A DNA stretch of 64,000 nucleotides from Sugiyamaella lignohabitans (taxonomy: Eukaryota; Ascomycota; Dipodascomycetes; Dipodascales; Trichomonascaceae). Positions within the stretch are counted from its first letter, which is position 1, and each line of letters starts with the position of its first letter. The stretch lies in contig NC_031671.1 of NCBI RefSeq assembly GCF_001640025.1, positions 1,984,001-2,048,000 of the forward strand, given 5' to 3'. The notes beneath the pieces are model-generated. The model searched no databases and was not told where the DNA came from. It was given only the letters and a program-made list of their open reading frames with translations. Positions 9,816 to 18,493 of the stretch are shown piece by piece. The position numbers and the translations under genes are program-made.

Positions 9816-11180
9816 ATGAGCATCTCAGTGGATCTCAAGCAGCATCGTTGGAAGCTGGGACTCTGTTTCCTGACAGTGGTCATTGTGCTATGGGTGGCTT
9901 CCGGGTTCATGGTTAATGCCATGTCCGATGAATATAGCAAACCCTACTTTATCACATACCTCAACACGGCAACATTCACCCTGTATCTGGCACCAACAGC
10001 GAGTCGGTGGGTTCAGAAACAGAATAGAAGAAAAAATAGACATAGACATGCCAGTGGCAGCAGCTATGACCATGGCTCCAGTATACTAGGAGTATCTACT
10101 TTCCAAACCATTCGCAATAAAATTGCAGAATTTGCGACTGGACGAGGAACCAGTCCGTCGTCGAGAGTTAATAGAAGAATGTCTCATCAGGGACTGTTAG
10201 ACGAAACCATTTCATCTCCTGGACCATTGACTAGAGCTGAAGAGGCTCAAGAAGTAGAAATAGAAAGAACGGCTGTTTCTACCGAGAGCGAGGAACTGGA
10301 AGGGTCATATATCACATCGCCTCGAAGCCACGGATCTATCCCTTCATCTCCTCTACCTAAACCATATGATGATGAAATGGAAGACAATGATGACGATGGA
10401 AGCACCAAATATGCATTTACTACTCGAGAAACAGCTATTCTTAGTAGCCAGTTTGCTGTTCTGTGGTTTATCTCGAACCTGCTCAACAACGCGAGTTATG
10501 TATACACCAGCGTTGACAGCGCAACAATTATATCCTGTACTTCGAGTTTTTTCACTCTGATTGTGGGTAGTATATTCGGGGTTGAAAAGTTCAATTACAC
10601 AAAATTAGCTGCTCTGTGTATGAGTATTTTTGGGGTCTGGCTCATCTCGCACTCGGACGAGAACAGTGAAAGCTCACCTCCTACCGCTCTCTATGGCAAC
10701 TGTCTGGCTCTTGGCAGCGCCTTTTTATACGGTGTATATACTACTCTGTTGAAAACAAAGGTTGGAGACGAGTCTCGAATTGATACCCGTTTGTTTTTCG
10801 GGTTTGTTGGGCTGGTCAACATCATCGCGCTCTGGCCACTGCTCATCATCCTTCACTACACAGGCATCGAGACATTCGGGCTTCCTCACTCGGCTCGTGT
10901 CTGGGAACTTCTAATCATCAACAGCATCTCCATTCTCGTCTCAGACTTTTCATGGATCATGGCCATGCTCATGACCTCGCCCCTGCTCGTCACTGTAGGT
11001 CTCAGCGCAACCATTCCACTCGCCATGGTCGGCGAGATGGTTCTCAACGCCCGGTTCGCGACCGTCCCCTACTACATCGGTGCTGGTCTGGTCTGCTGGT
11101 CGTTTTTCGTCATCAACCGACAGGAGCAGGATTCGGCCCTCGAAGAAGAGCGGGCTGATAATCCTATTTTAGAAGCATAG
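9816..11180 (+). CDS. SLC35F/EamA-type membrane transporter (YML018C/THI74-like)
   Basis: The 454-aa multispanning protein starts at an ATG shortly before the first membrane segment (LGLCFLTVVIVLWVASGFMV). A second early segment is followed by a long cytosolic loop rich in Ser, Arg and acidic residues (about 70-205). At least eight further hydrophobic segments follow (for example FAVLWFISNLLNNASYVY, LAALCMSIFGVWLIS, CLALGSAFLYGVYTTLLK, PLAMVGEMVLN). Pattern and order match the SLC35F5/YML018C drug/metabolite-transporter group, which sits in vacuolar or other internal membranes. The substrate is unknown. Its stop lies 46 bp before a GC-hairpin element shared with the convergent OSH3 gene. Confidence 0.82.
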   Translation: MSISVDLKQHRWKLGLCFLTVVIVLWVASGFMVNAMSDEYSKPYFITYLNTATFTLYLAPTASRWVQKQNRRKNRHRHASGSSYDHGSSILGVSTFQTIRNKIAEFATGRGTSPSSRVNRRMSHQGLLDETISSPGPLTRAEEAQEVEIERTAVSTESEELEGSYITSPRSHGSIPSSPLPKPYDDEMEDNDDDGSTKYAFTTRETAILSSQFAVLWFISNLLNNASYVYTSVDSATIISCTSSFFTLIVGSIFGVEKFNYTKLAALCMSIFGVWLISHSDENSESSPPTALYGNCLALGSAFLYGVYTTLLKTKVGDESRIDTRLFFGFVGLVNIIALWPLLIILHYTGIETFGLPHSARVWELLIINSISILVSDFSWIMAMLMTSPLLVTVGLSATIPLAMVGEMVLNARFATVPYYIGAGLVCWSFFVINRQEQDSALEEERADNPILEA

Positions 11181-11225
11181 TTCAATATCATTCGCATTTG
11201 TTTTGTCATTCCGGGAATGGGGGTC

Positions 11226-11360
11226 TGCCTCCGGCGGCTGGGGCTCCGCCCCAGACCCCGCTGCTCCTCTCGCTGCGCTCGAGTCGAGCGTCACAGTCCC
11301 AGCAACTCCTGCGAAGCAGGAGCAACGGGGTCTGGGGCTCCGCCCCAGCCGCCGGAGGCA
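11226..11360. repeat. GC-hairpin element, full pair at a convergent junction (locus 3)
   Basis: This 135-bp pair lies between the transporter stop (11180) and the OSH3 stop (11398). The left loop is TCC. The right half also shows TCC on the top strand where GGA is usual, so this loop is inverted relative to its stem. The central part is in reverse orientation: the CTCCTGC-GAA-GCAGGAG hairpin is on the right. Confidence 0.92.
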
Positions 11361-11397
11361 AAGGCCCGTCACTTCAAGATCTTTTTATTAACGCTAA

Positions 11398-14300
11398 CTA
11401 CCACAGCTTGGTGAGACCCTCCCAGTTGTGGGCTTTGCGGCGAGACCAGTAGCTGGAGTCGCCGGATTTGAGGGTGAAATATTGCGGGTCGGACGAGGCC
11501 GGTTTGTCGAAGAAGGTGGGTTCCCATTCTATACCCTTTTCTTCCATGATTTTGCGACGTTGGCGCTGCTTTTCTTCGAGGTCGAGTTTGAGCGTCTCGG
11601 CTTTATCGATGGCGCCTTCTTCGTAGCATCGTTGGTCGGGACGCAGTCGGCTGTCGGTGGGTGCCGAGTGGCCGTCTTCGATGCTGGTGATTTCGTTGAG
11701 CGACGCTGCAAACTCGGTGAATCCGTACTTCTTTTGTGCCTTGGGGACGAGGTTGCCCACTTTCCAGATGATTTCTTTACCGTTGCCAGTCGACGTGATG
11801 TGGTCAGTCCATTTACCTTCGTAGCTCACTGGCCACAGGTTTCCTGATGCGTCGAAAGCTTTGATAGATACTTCTTCAGAGGTGCCTGAAAACATACCCC
11901 CTGCTTTGTACTCTATAACAGCAGTGCCGCCACGCGATGATTCTACCGTGACTGAGCCTACAGGTTCAACGTACTTGGTACCGGCAATGATGTTTCGAAG
12001 GAAGGTCGATGGTTGTAAGTATTCAAACACATCGCCATTTTTGTGGAATCGAATACGTACTGGACCACTGTCGGTCAGTTCTATACTCTTTCCCCAGTAT
12101 TTTTGATGTGGTTGTGCTGTATATTGCAGGGTCCAGTCGGCAGACTCTACTTGAATGGCCATGATGGGAGGTCGGTGCGAGACTTTCTCGGCGAGTAATC
12201 TGAATCCTTTATCTTCTCGTACGAGTTCAAAGGTTTCTCCGAGTAGAGGGTTGAATGGTTTACGCAAAGCTCGTTCCTTGGATCGCTGACTTGCAACATA
12301 TGACACAGCAAATGTAGCAACCAGCAAGGCACGCTCTTCTTCATTAATAGAAGCAGCTGCTCTGTCGAGGAGTTCAGAGTACTCGACAATTTCCGAAAGT
12401 TTTTGAAGAATGGTCAATGGTTCGTTACAGGAGACTGGCATGGTGATAGTCGACAAATCCTTGCCAACATTCTTTCGCAACAGACCGAGCATGCTAGGTG
12501 GACTTGATTTAGCTTCAATTATATCGCGTCGTCTGGGAACCTTTTCTAGTGGCAGAGGATACAAATCTCGCGACACTTCATCGTCAACTATAGACGATTC
12601 AGCAATCAAGCTTCGGCGATCGCGACGAATGCTGCTGGTGTCGGCTGTGATATTACCTTTTTCCGCCTCTTCTTCAGAATCAGCATCGTCGTAGATCTCA
12701 TCTTCGCCTTCGTAGTCGCTGTCATTGTAATCGACATAGTGAACACCACCGCCAAATGTCTCGGATGCATCAAAGAATTGGTCATCAGCAGAGAAAATAC
12801 TAGTCACATCCATTGATCGTCTTGATGGCGTAGCAGCACCTGAAACAGTTAATGGAGCACTGGTACTTCCAGCACTGGTAGCACTGGCAAGATTGTTTTG
12901 TTTAGCGAGTAGAAGTTGGAATTCGGCTACTAGAGAAGACAATTGGGTCGACAATTCCTGGATTCGCGGGTCTGGCTGCTGGACATTGGGTTGTGGAGCA
13001 AGATCTGGCGATGACGGGTTGGAATTGTTGTTATTGTTGTTCAAGGTGGTTGATAAGTCTTCTGAACTGCTAGTGGCAGCAGTCGAAGCAACTGGAGTAG
13101 ACGAGCTGGGTGTAGTTGATTTGACCGAACTCTTTCGTTTCCAGAACGAGGGTCTACGTTGGAGTTGAGGTATAGCACCTGTTGACGATGGACTGTGAAC
13201 CAAAGCCTGAGCAAGATCACTTGACGACTCGAGTTTTTTCACAAGTGAAGTAATGGTGTTCCAGGTGGTTTCATCAGTAGCTAGATGGGTGGGTACTAAC
13301 CCACCCGACGACATTCCCCCAGTGGATGCCGTGTTGGTGGTTGTATAGGGGCTATCAGAAGATCGACTGATAGCATCAAGTTCAGAAACCCATGCTTTCC
13401 AGTCGTAATTAGACTCGGCTTTCAAACTCCATACTTCCATACCAGAATCAATGACTATTTCACGGGTACTTTCAATAGCGGAAATATCACACAACTTAAT
13501 AGGCATTGATCCTCGCAGAAGAGATGATCGTTCATGGAGATAATAGTTGAGAAGCTGGTATTTACGATCGAGCACAAAGTATCTACGACCATATCCTTGA
13601 AGCTTCTTACGACGCTTCTTAAGAATAGTACCTGACATATATCGGTCAGTACTGACCCAAGTGGGACGAGGATGTGAATTTGAATGGCCAGAAGAACTAG
13701 CTGCAGGGTTCGTAAACCCAGCTAAATCGGATTCAACGCGATGTGACGTTTGTGGAGTTTGTGCCGAGCTGGCTGTATGAGAAGACCGTCGTCTACCATT
13801 ATCATGGCCATTGCCATTGCCATTGGAAATGTTCGATTGACCAATATTAATATTGGAATTCGAGTTGTTTGACAGCTGTTCTAAAGGCAAAGGAGGTGCA
13901 CCAGTGGAAGAATTAGCTATTTTACCATTTACAAACGAACCGTTTGCAGATGGACCCACAGTATGAATAGACTGAGCAGATGAGTCGGTTCCACTGACAG
14001 AACCAGCAGGAGCTGAAGAAGAACCAGATACACTGGCAGAAGCAGAGGCAGCAGCAATAGCAGCAGCGGCAGCACTAGGATTAGCATAGATTGATAATCT
14101 TCTAGACATAACTGTAGATACTGAACCGGATCTACCTTGACCACCACCCACTGGAACAGTACCCATACTCGGGGTTAAAGATCCATTTGAAGGAGTCTGA
14201 GGAGTCTGAGGAGCCGACGAGTTCAATGTGGAACCTGTTACAATGCTTGAAGTCTCTGAGAAGTTGAAGCCCAATTGTTCGATATGTTGACTAAACAGAA

Positions 14301-14667
14301 CTCTCTTGGCAGTAGTTTTGGAGAACATGTTGTCAAACACAAGTGCATACATACCACCAGCATGGTCAGCAACATAATAATTGCCTTCCAATAACTCACC
14401 AGGTTCACATCTACCATGCCAAGCAACTTTATCCAGACCAGAATTCGCCAACTTCTCTTCAAAAGTCACTCCTGAAGCAGACGAAGTAGACCGTCTACTC
14501 CCATCGCCAATCGAGGTCAATGACGTAGTAGAATCTCCTGAATGACGACACAATCCGAAATTGACACTTCGTTTGGTCGGTTTGACCTTCCACGAAATAG
14601 TCGAATTACTAGGAGCATTCACCCATTTGATCAGAAACGATTTTGAATGGATTTCTAACGATTCCAT
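11398..14667 (-). CDS. OSH3: Oxysterol-binding protein homologue, Osh3-type
   Basis: The 1089-aa protein has the Osh3 layout. An N-terminal GOLD-like domain (about 1-115, KSFLIKWVNAPSNSTISWKVKP) is followed by a low-complexity linker. A PH domain (about 345-435, SGTILKKRRKKLQGYGRRYFVLD) follows. An FFAT-like motif (QFFDASE, near 660) would bind VAP proteins of the ER. The C-terminal lipid-transfer ORD (about 740-1085) carries the family signature EKVSHRPPIMA and NPLLGETFE. Such proteins exchange sterol or PI4P at ER-plasma-membrane contacts. The ATG at 14667 gives the GOLD domain its natural start. It converges on the transporter and diverges from TMS1. Confidence 0.95.
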   Translation of the reverse strand: MESLEIHSKSFLIKWVNAPSNSTISWKVKPTKRSVNFGLCRHSGDSTTSLTSIGDGSRRSTSSASGVTFEEKLANSGLDKVAWHGRCEPGELLEGNYYVADHAGGMYALVFDNMFSKTTAKRVLFSQHIEQLGFNFSETSSIVTGSTLNSSAPQTPQTPSNGSLTPSMGTVPVGGGQGRSGSVSTVMSRRLSIYANPSAAAAAIAAASASASVSGSSSAPAGSVSGTDSSAQSIHTVGPSANGSFVNGKIANSSTGAPPLPLEQLSNNSNSNINIGQSNISNGNGNGHDNGRRRSSHTASSAQTPQTSHRVESDLAGFTNPAASSSGHSNSHPRPTWVSTDRYMSGTILKKRRKKLQGYGRRYFVLDRKYQLLNYYLHERSSLLRGSMPIKLCDISAIESTREIVIDSGMEVWSLKAESNYDWKAWVSELDAISRSSDSPYTTTNTASTGGMSSGGLVPTHLATDETTWNTITSLVKKLESSSDLAQALVHSPSSTGAIPQLQRRPSFWKRKSSVKSTTPSSSTPVASTAATSSSEDLSTTLNNNNNNSNPSSPDLAPQPNVQQPDPRIQELSTQLSSLVAEFQLLLAKQNNLASATSAGSTSAPLTVSGAATPSRRSMDVTSIFSADDQFFDASETFGGGVHYVDYNDSDYEGEDEIYDDADSEEEAEKGNITADTSSIRRDRRSLIAESSIVDDEVSRDLYPLPLEKVPRRRDIIEAKSSPPSMLGLLRKNVGKDLSTITMPVSCNEPLTILQKLSEIVEYSELLDRAAASINEEERALLVATFAVSYVASQRSKERALRKPFNPLLGETFELVREDKGFRLLAEKVSHRPPIMAIQVESADWTLQYTAQPHQKYWGKSIELTDSGPVRIRFHKNGDVFEYLQPSTFLRNIIAGTKYVEPVGSVTVESSRGGTAVIEYKAGGMFSGTSEEVSIKAFDASGNLWPVSYEGKWTDHITSTGNGKEIIWKVGNLVPKAQKKYGFTEFAASLNEITSIEDGHSAPTDSRLRPDQRCYEEGAIDKAETLKLDLEEKQRQRRKIMEEKGIEWEPTFFDKPASSDPQYFTLKSGDSSYWSRRKAHNWEGLTKLW

Positions 14668-15366
14668 CTCTCTATCATGTTAGATCGATCCAGGGGGAGC
14701 CAGTAGTTCACGAACCACCACCAGCTCATATCCATTTCACAAACCCCATTTCATTAGCATTTCGAATATCGCAAAAACCTCATTGCACTTACCTTTTTAT
14801 ACCTTTTCACTCGTAGAGACCGAATAACGTTGATGATTCCGTGTGAGATAGAGAGAAACACCACAGATCCCACCGGGTGTATTTATCGCCAATCGCCGAG
14901 TCTCTGGCAATGCACCTGAAGCTGGCATTTGGTTAGGGTCCAGGGTACATGCAAAAACGTGCATATCCTCAACCCCAGAAACGAGCCCGCCCTGATATTT
15001 TACCGAGGCACTCGCTCGCATCTGACCAAAATAGTTTAAATAAAAACCAGCCAATCACCGCAAAGCCGGGTGGGTTTCGGTCCCGCCAAAAACCCATTTC
15101 GTTCCACCGCTCACGCGACCCCACTCCCGTCCACAAACCCTCGGCAGGCTCAAACAACCGCCCTAAAAAACCATCCCACGACATTCACCTTTCCACAAAC
15201 CTCATCTCAGGGTCCAATTGCAGCTGTTCTCTTCCGATGAGACTCTGCCGTTCCGGAGCCGACACACGCCAACCGTCTCGGCACGCCATTAACACCAGGA
15301 ACCGGGTCCACAGTTCCTCGGGAGAAAACCCTTCGACCGGTAGCCGACTACCACGGGTTCTACTAA

Positions 15367-15381
15367 GGGGGGGGGGGGGGG
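15367..15381 (+). repeat. Poly-G tract, 15 bases, at the edge of a GC-hairpin element
   Basis: Fifteen G run directly into TCTGCCTCCGG, the left terminus of the next repeat. G-rich outer flanks are common to the family; this is the longest. Confidence 0.9.
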
Positions 15382-15383
15382 TC

Positions 15384-15528
15384 TGCCTCCGGCGGCTGGG
15401 GCTGCGCCCCAGACCCCACTGCTCCTCTCGCTGCGCTCGAGTCGGGCTTCGGGGCGTCCAGTTCTCCTGCGAAGCAGTGCGAAGCAGGAGCCACGGGGTC
15501 TGGGGCAGCGCCCCAGCCGCCGGAGGCA
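15384..15528. repeat. GC-hairpin element, full pair (locus 4)
   Basis: This 145-bp pair has loops TGC (left) and AGC (right), with the central part in reverse orientation. Part of the right inner hairpin is duplicated (gcgaagcagtgcgaagcagg). Confidence 0.92.
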
Positions 15529-16080
15529 TGTCCCCGAAGCAGAATTTGGTGGGACCCGGGTAGACCGTTGGCTGTGCCTGCGCATCGGTAATTAACGTTG
15601 CATGCGCTAGCAGGCACGTGTAGATCCCGACTTATCTAGCGCCGGTTCCTTGGCGGGGGTCGGCGTGCCCGGGGCCAGTGTCAGGGCCGTTGTTGACAGT
15701 AGTAAACATGGGCTGCCAGGGTCATTTTGGGAAAGTTTGTTCTCGGTGAGGAGAGAGTCTGCGGATAGGTTCAGGTCTCCCGGAACTGACACAGACTGCT
15801 GCTTCTACAGCTGCCAGGAGCCAGGGTCTCGTTTCGCCAAAGGGCAGGAATAAACCAGTTTAAATCTCTGGTGAGAAGCTCTTGGGACCTGGGATTACAC
15901 TCCGCCTGCTCAATTTAGCCCTTTGCTTTAATCATACAGCTCGAAAATACAGACACCGGCAACCGAAGGCCGCACCCGTACAGCCCACAGTACCCAAACT
16001 CAGCACCAAAGACGCACGCCAGCCAGAAACAAGACCAGCCCGAGGAGAACCCCCCAGCGGAGCCCAACCCCCTAACAAAC

Positions 16081-16130
16081 GAACGAAGCGAGCCACGGGG
16101 TCTGGGGCAGAGCCCCAGCCGCCGGAGGCA
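16081..16130 (+). repeat. GC-hairpin element, solo right half-unit (locus 5)
   Basis: It begins CGAAGCGAGCC, has hairpin CTGGGGC-AGA-GCCCCAG and ends CCGCCGGAGGCA. It lies 121 bp upstream of the TMS1 ATG, the copy closest to a start codon on the upstream side apart from locus 9. Confidence 0.9.
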
Positions 16131-16251
16131 GACCCACGCCGCACACTGCGGCTGTAATTAACGTTATCGGGTACAGCTGCGGCATGATAGACGAGTAATC
16201 TCAGGAGAGAGCAGGTGACGAAGTTAGTTGTCTATTTCTACATCGAATATA

Positions 16252-17685
16252 ATGGGAGCTTTATTATCGGTACCGTTGATGGCGACGCCTGCGGTGAGCA
16301 TGGTGGGCACGTGGATAGCCAGTTGTTGTGGAGCAGCAGCGTTTTCGGCGCTGTGCTCGGTGTGTGGAAAGTGCTCGTCCAGTATCGCCACTAGAATCGG
16401 GTATGCGGTTTTGTTTCTGGTCAACTCGATTCTGTCTTGGATCATGTTAACGGACTGGGCTGTCAAGAAACTGGAACATTTAACCCTGGATTATATGAAA
16501 ATCACCTGTTTGGGCGGTGAATGCTATGGGTTTGTAGCAGTTCACCGAATCAACTTTGCACTGGCTCTGTTTCATGTGATCCTGGCAGGATTATTAGTCG
16601 GGGTCCATTCGTCTCGAAATCCTCGTGCCGGTATTCAGAATGGATATTGGGGAGTCAAGATATTCGGGTGGTTAGCCCTGATTGTTGTGACATTTTTAAT
16701 CCCCGACTCGTTTTTCGTGTTCTGGGGTAATCATATTGCCATGATCTTCTCGTTCATCTTCATTCTTATCGGACTGGTTCTTCTCGTCGACTTTGCCCAT
16801 TCGTGGGCTGAGACGTGTCTTTTACATGTCGAAGAGAACGATTCTAACGTGTGGAGATTCATTCTCGTCGGATCAACTCTCGGCATGTACGTAGGAAGTC
16901 TGGTGTTGACGATTTTGATGTACGTTTTCTTTGCGTCGTCAGGATGTTCAATGAACCAGGCAGCTATCACCATCAATCTTGTCTTCACAATAATTGTATC
17001 TGTCCTCTCAATCAATCCTACCGTTCAGGAGTATAATCCTCAAGCCGGTCTGGCCCAATCGGCCATGGTATCTATCTACTGTGCGTATCTGACGATGTCA
17101 GCAGTAGCCGCCGAGCCTGATGATAAGTTTTGTAATCCACTTATCAGATCGCGAGGTACTCGTACCGCCAGTATCGTTCTAGGAGCCATTTTCACGTTCC
17201 TAGCCATCGCATACACCACGACCCGAGCTGCTACTCAATCGTCGACCATCAAGCAATCCAACAGCTACGAACCACTTGAATCCGAACATTCGCTCGTCAC
17301 TCAAGAACCCTCACGCTCGACAATGAGAGCCGAAGCACTTCGATCTGCTGTTGAGTCTGGAGCTCTACCGGCATCAGCACTCAATGAAACCAACTGGGAA
17401 TACAGCGACAGCGAGGACGAAGACGATGCTTTCGGCAGTCATGGTGACGACGAGAAAGGCACTACAAAGTATAATTACGTGCTATTCCACCTCGTCTTCT
17501 TCCTTGCGACCCAATGGACTGCCACACTACTCACTATGAACGTAGAAGAAGACGCCGAGGGCGCCTTTGTCCCTGTCGGCCGAACATACTTCTCGTCCTG
17601 GACCAAAATCGTCAGCGCCTGGATCTGTTTCGCGCTCTACGCATGGACTCTGGTGGCGCCAGTGCTGTTCCCCGACCGGTTCTAA
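16252..17685 (+). CDS. TMS1: Serinc-family membrane protein Tms1
   Basis: The 477-aa protein starts at the first ATG (16252, MGALLSVPLMAT); in-frame codons before it include no ATG, and Tms1/serinc proteins begin in just this way. About ten hydrophobic segments are spread over the length. Conserved serinc features include the Cys-rich segment after the first helix (SALCSVCGKCSSS), GIQNGYWGVKI, DFAHSWAE, and a late acidic loop (YSDSEDEDD) before the last helix pair. In eukaryotes serincs are endomembrane proteins linked to serine-lipid synthesis and lipid scrambling; the exact activity in yeast is unsettled. A GC-hairpin element lies 61 bp after the stop. Confidence 0.95.
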   Translation: MGALLSVPLMATPAVSMVGTWIASCCGAAAFSALCSVCGKCSSSIATRIGYAVLFLVNSILSWIMLTDWAVKKLEHLTLDYMKITCLGGECYGFVAVHRINFALALFHVILAGLLVGVHSSRNPRAGIQNGYWGVKIFGWLALIVVTFLIPDSFFVFWGNHIAMIFSFIFILIGLVLLVDFAHSWAETCLLHVEENDSNVWRFILVGSTLGMYVGSLVLTILMYVFFASSGCSMNQAAITINLVFTIIVSVLSINPTVQEYNPQAGLAQSAMVSIYCAYLTMSAVAAEPDDKFCNPLIRSRGTRTASIVLGAIFTFLAIAYTTTRAATQSSTIKQSNSYEPLESEHSLVTQEPSRSTMRAEALRSAVESGALPASALNETNWEYSDSEDEDDAFGSHGDDEKGTTKYNYVLFHLVFFLATQWTATLLTMNVEEDAEGAFVPVGRTYFSSWTKIVSAWICFALYAWTLVAPVLFPDRF

Positions 17686-17745
17686 CCCTCTTTCTTTATA
17701 TATTATCATTTATTTCACGAGTTACTTTACTTTGGGTCGAGTGCC

Positions 17746-17885
17746 TGCCTCCGGCGGCTGGGGCTCCGCCCCAGACCCTGGTTGCTCCTGCTTCGCAGGA
17801 GTTGGCTGGGACCGTCGACGTAACGACTCGAGCGCAGCGAGAGGAGCCACCAGGGTCTGGGGCGGAGCCCCAGCCGCCGGAGGCA
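17746..17885. repeat. GC-hairpin element, full pair (locus 6)
   Basis: This 140-bp copy is close to the family consensus: left loop TCC, right loop GGA, left inner hairpin CTCCTGC-TTC-GCAGGAG, and central GGGACCGTCGACG. Flanking GTGCC and GGCAC extend the terminal symmetry. Confidence 0.93.
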
Positions 17886-17892
17886 GGCACAC

Positions 17893-18012
17893 CACCCCCT
17901 GAACATGGGTCGCACCCCCTGAGCAGGGGTCCGACCCCGGTATGCCAATACGACGGCCGGTATCGCTGGAGGGGCGGTGCTTCCTGTGACCTAACCCCCG
18001 CAGCATGGGTCC
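17893..18012 (+). repeat. 20-bp C-rich direct repeats
   Basis: Two adjacent 20-bp units, CACCCCCTGAACATGGGTCG at 17893 and CACCCCCTGAGCAGGGGTCC at 17913, are followed by a diverged third (about 17993-18012). They begin 8 bp after locus 6 and resemble the C-rich outer arm seen beside other copies. Confidence 0.7.
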
Positions 18013-18493
18013 CTGTAAGCGGCGGTGCCGGTGGTCTCCACATATGTTTGGAGACTCCGTCCCACGTCAGTCGTGTGTGTGTATTCAAAGTTTAAACTTC
18101 AACATCCGCCGAGTGTTAGAAATCGGTTTTGATTTATTTGTTGGGTCTGCCTCAGGTTTATCTCCGTGCGAATTGGTCGGTCCGGCTGCAATTGCTATTG
18201 TCTATCGACAGAAAACCTCGCCGCAATCTATCTCCGCATTTATTATTGGTCCGCTGTTAGGTCTCGCCCGTGTTTGCGACCAGCTTCGATATCGCTTGAA
18301 ACGCTTGTTATCAGGGTATCAGGATATCTTTGGTATCAATTGAGTCTGTTTCAGGGTCGTTTGTGCCTGGAATCGACTATTTCATTGCTCTGACAACGCT
18401 ATTTAACAGCATAAGATCTAAACTTGCTGGCGATCCGGCTCCATAGTCCCGAGTTGCGGCCTCTTCACCACTGTTAGTATCGTATCGGGAATT

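Larger units (their letters stand above)
14668..16251. other. Divergent region OSH3/TMS1
   Basis: This 1.6-kb spacer holds a full GC-hairpin pair preceded by a 15-G run, a solo half-unit ending at 16130, and a CACGTG at 15615-15620. I see no supportable gene; open frames here come from the stop-poor GC repeats. Confidence 0.6.
17686..18493. other. TMS1-BBC1 spacer
   Basis: It holds a full GC-hairpin pair at the TMS1 3' end, a set of about 20-bp C-rich repeats (17893-18012), and AT-richer BBC1 promoter sequence. I see no gene. Confidence 0.6.

Noticed and set aside
9686..9916. A 76-codon frame overlapping the transporter start in another frame.
   Set aside because: It overlaps the start of the well-supported transporter and has no recognisable content.
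16228..16251. Earlier start for TMS1.
   Set aside because: The upstream in-frame codon at 16228 is TTG, not ATG. The first ATG at 16252 gives the conserved MGA-type serinc N-terminus.
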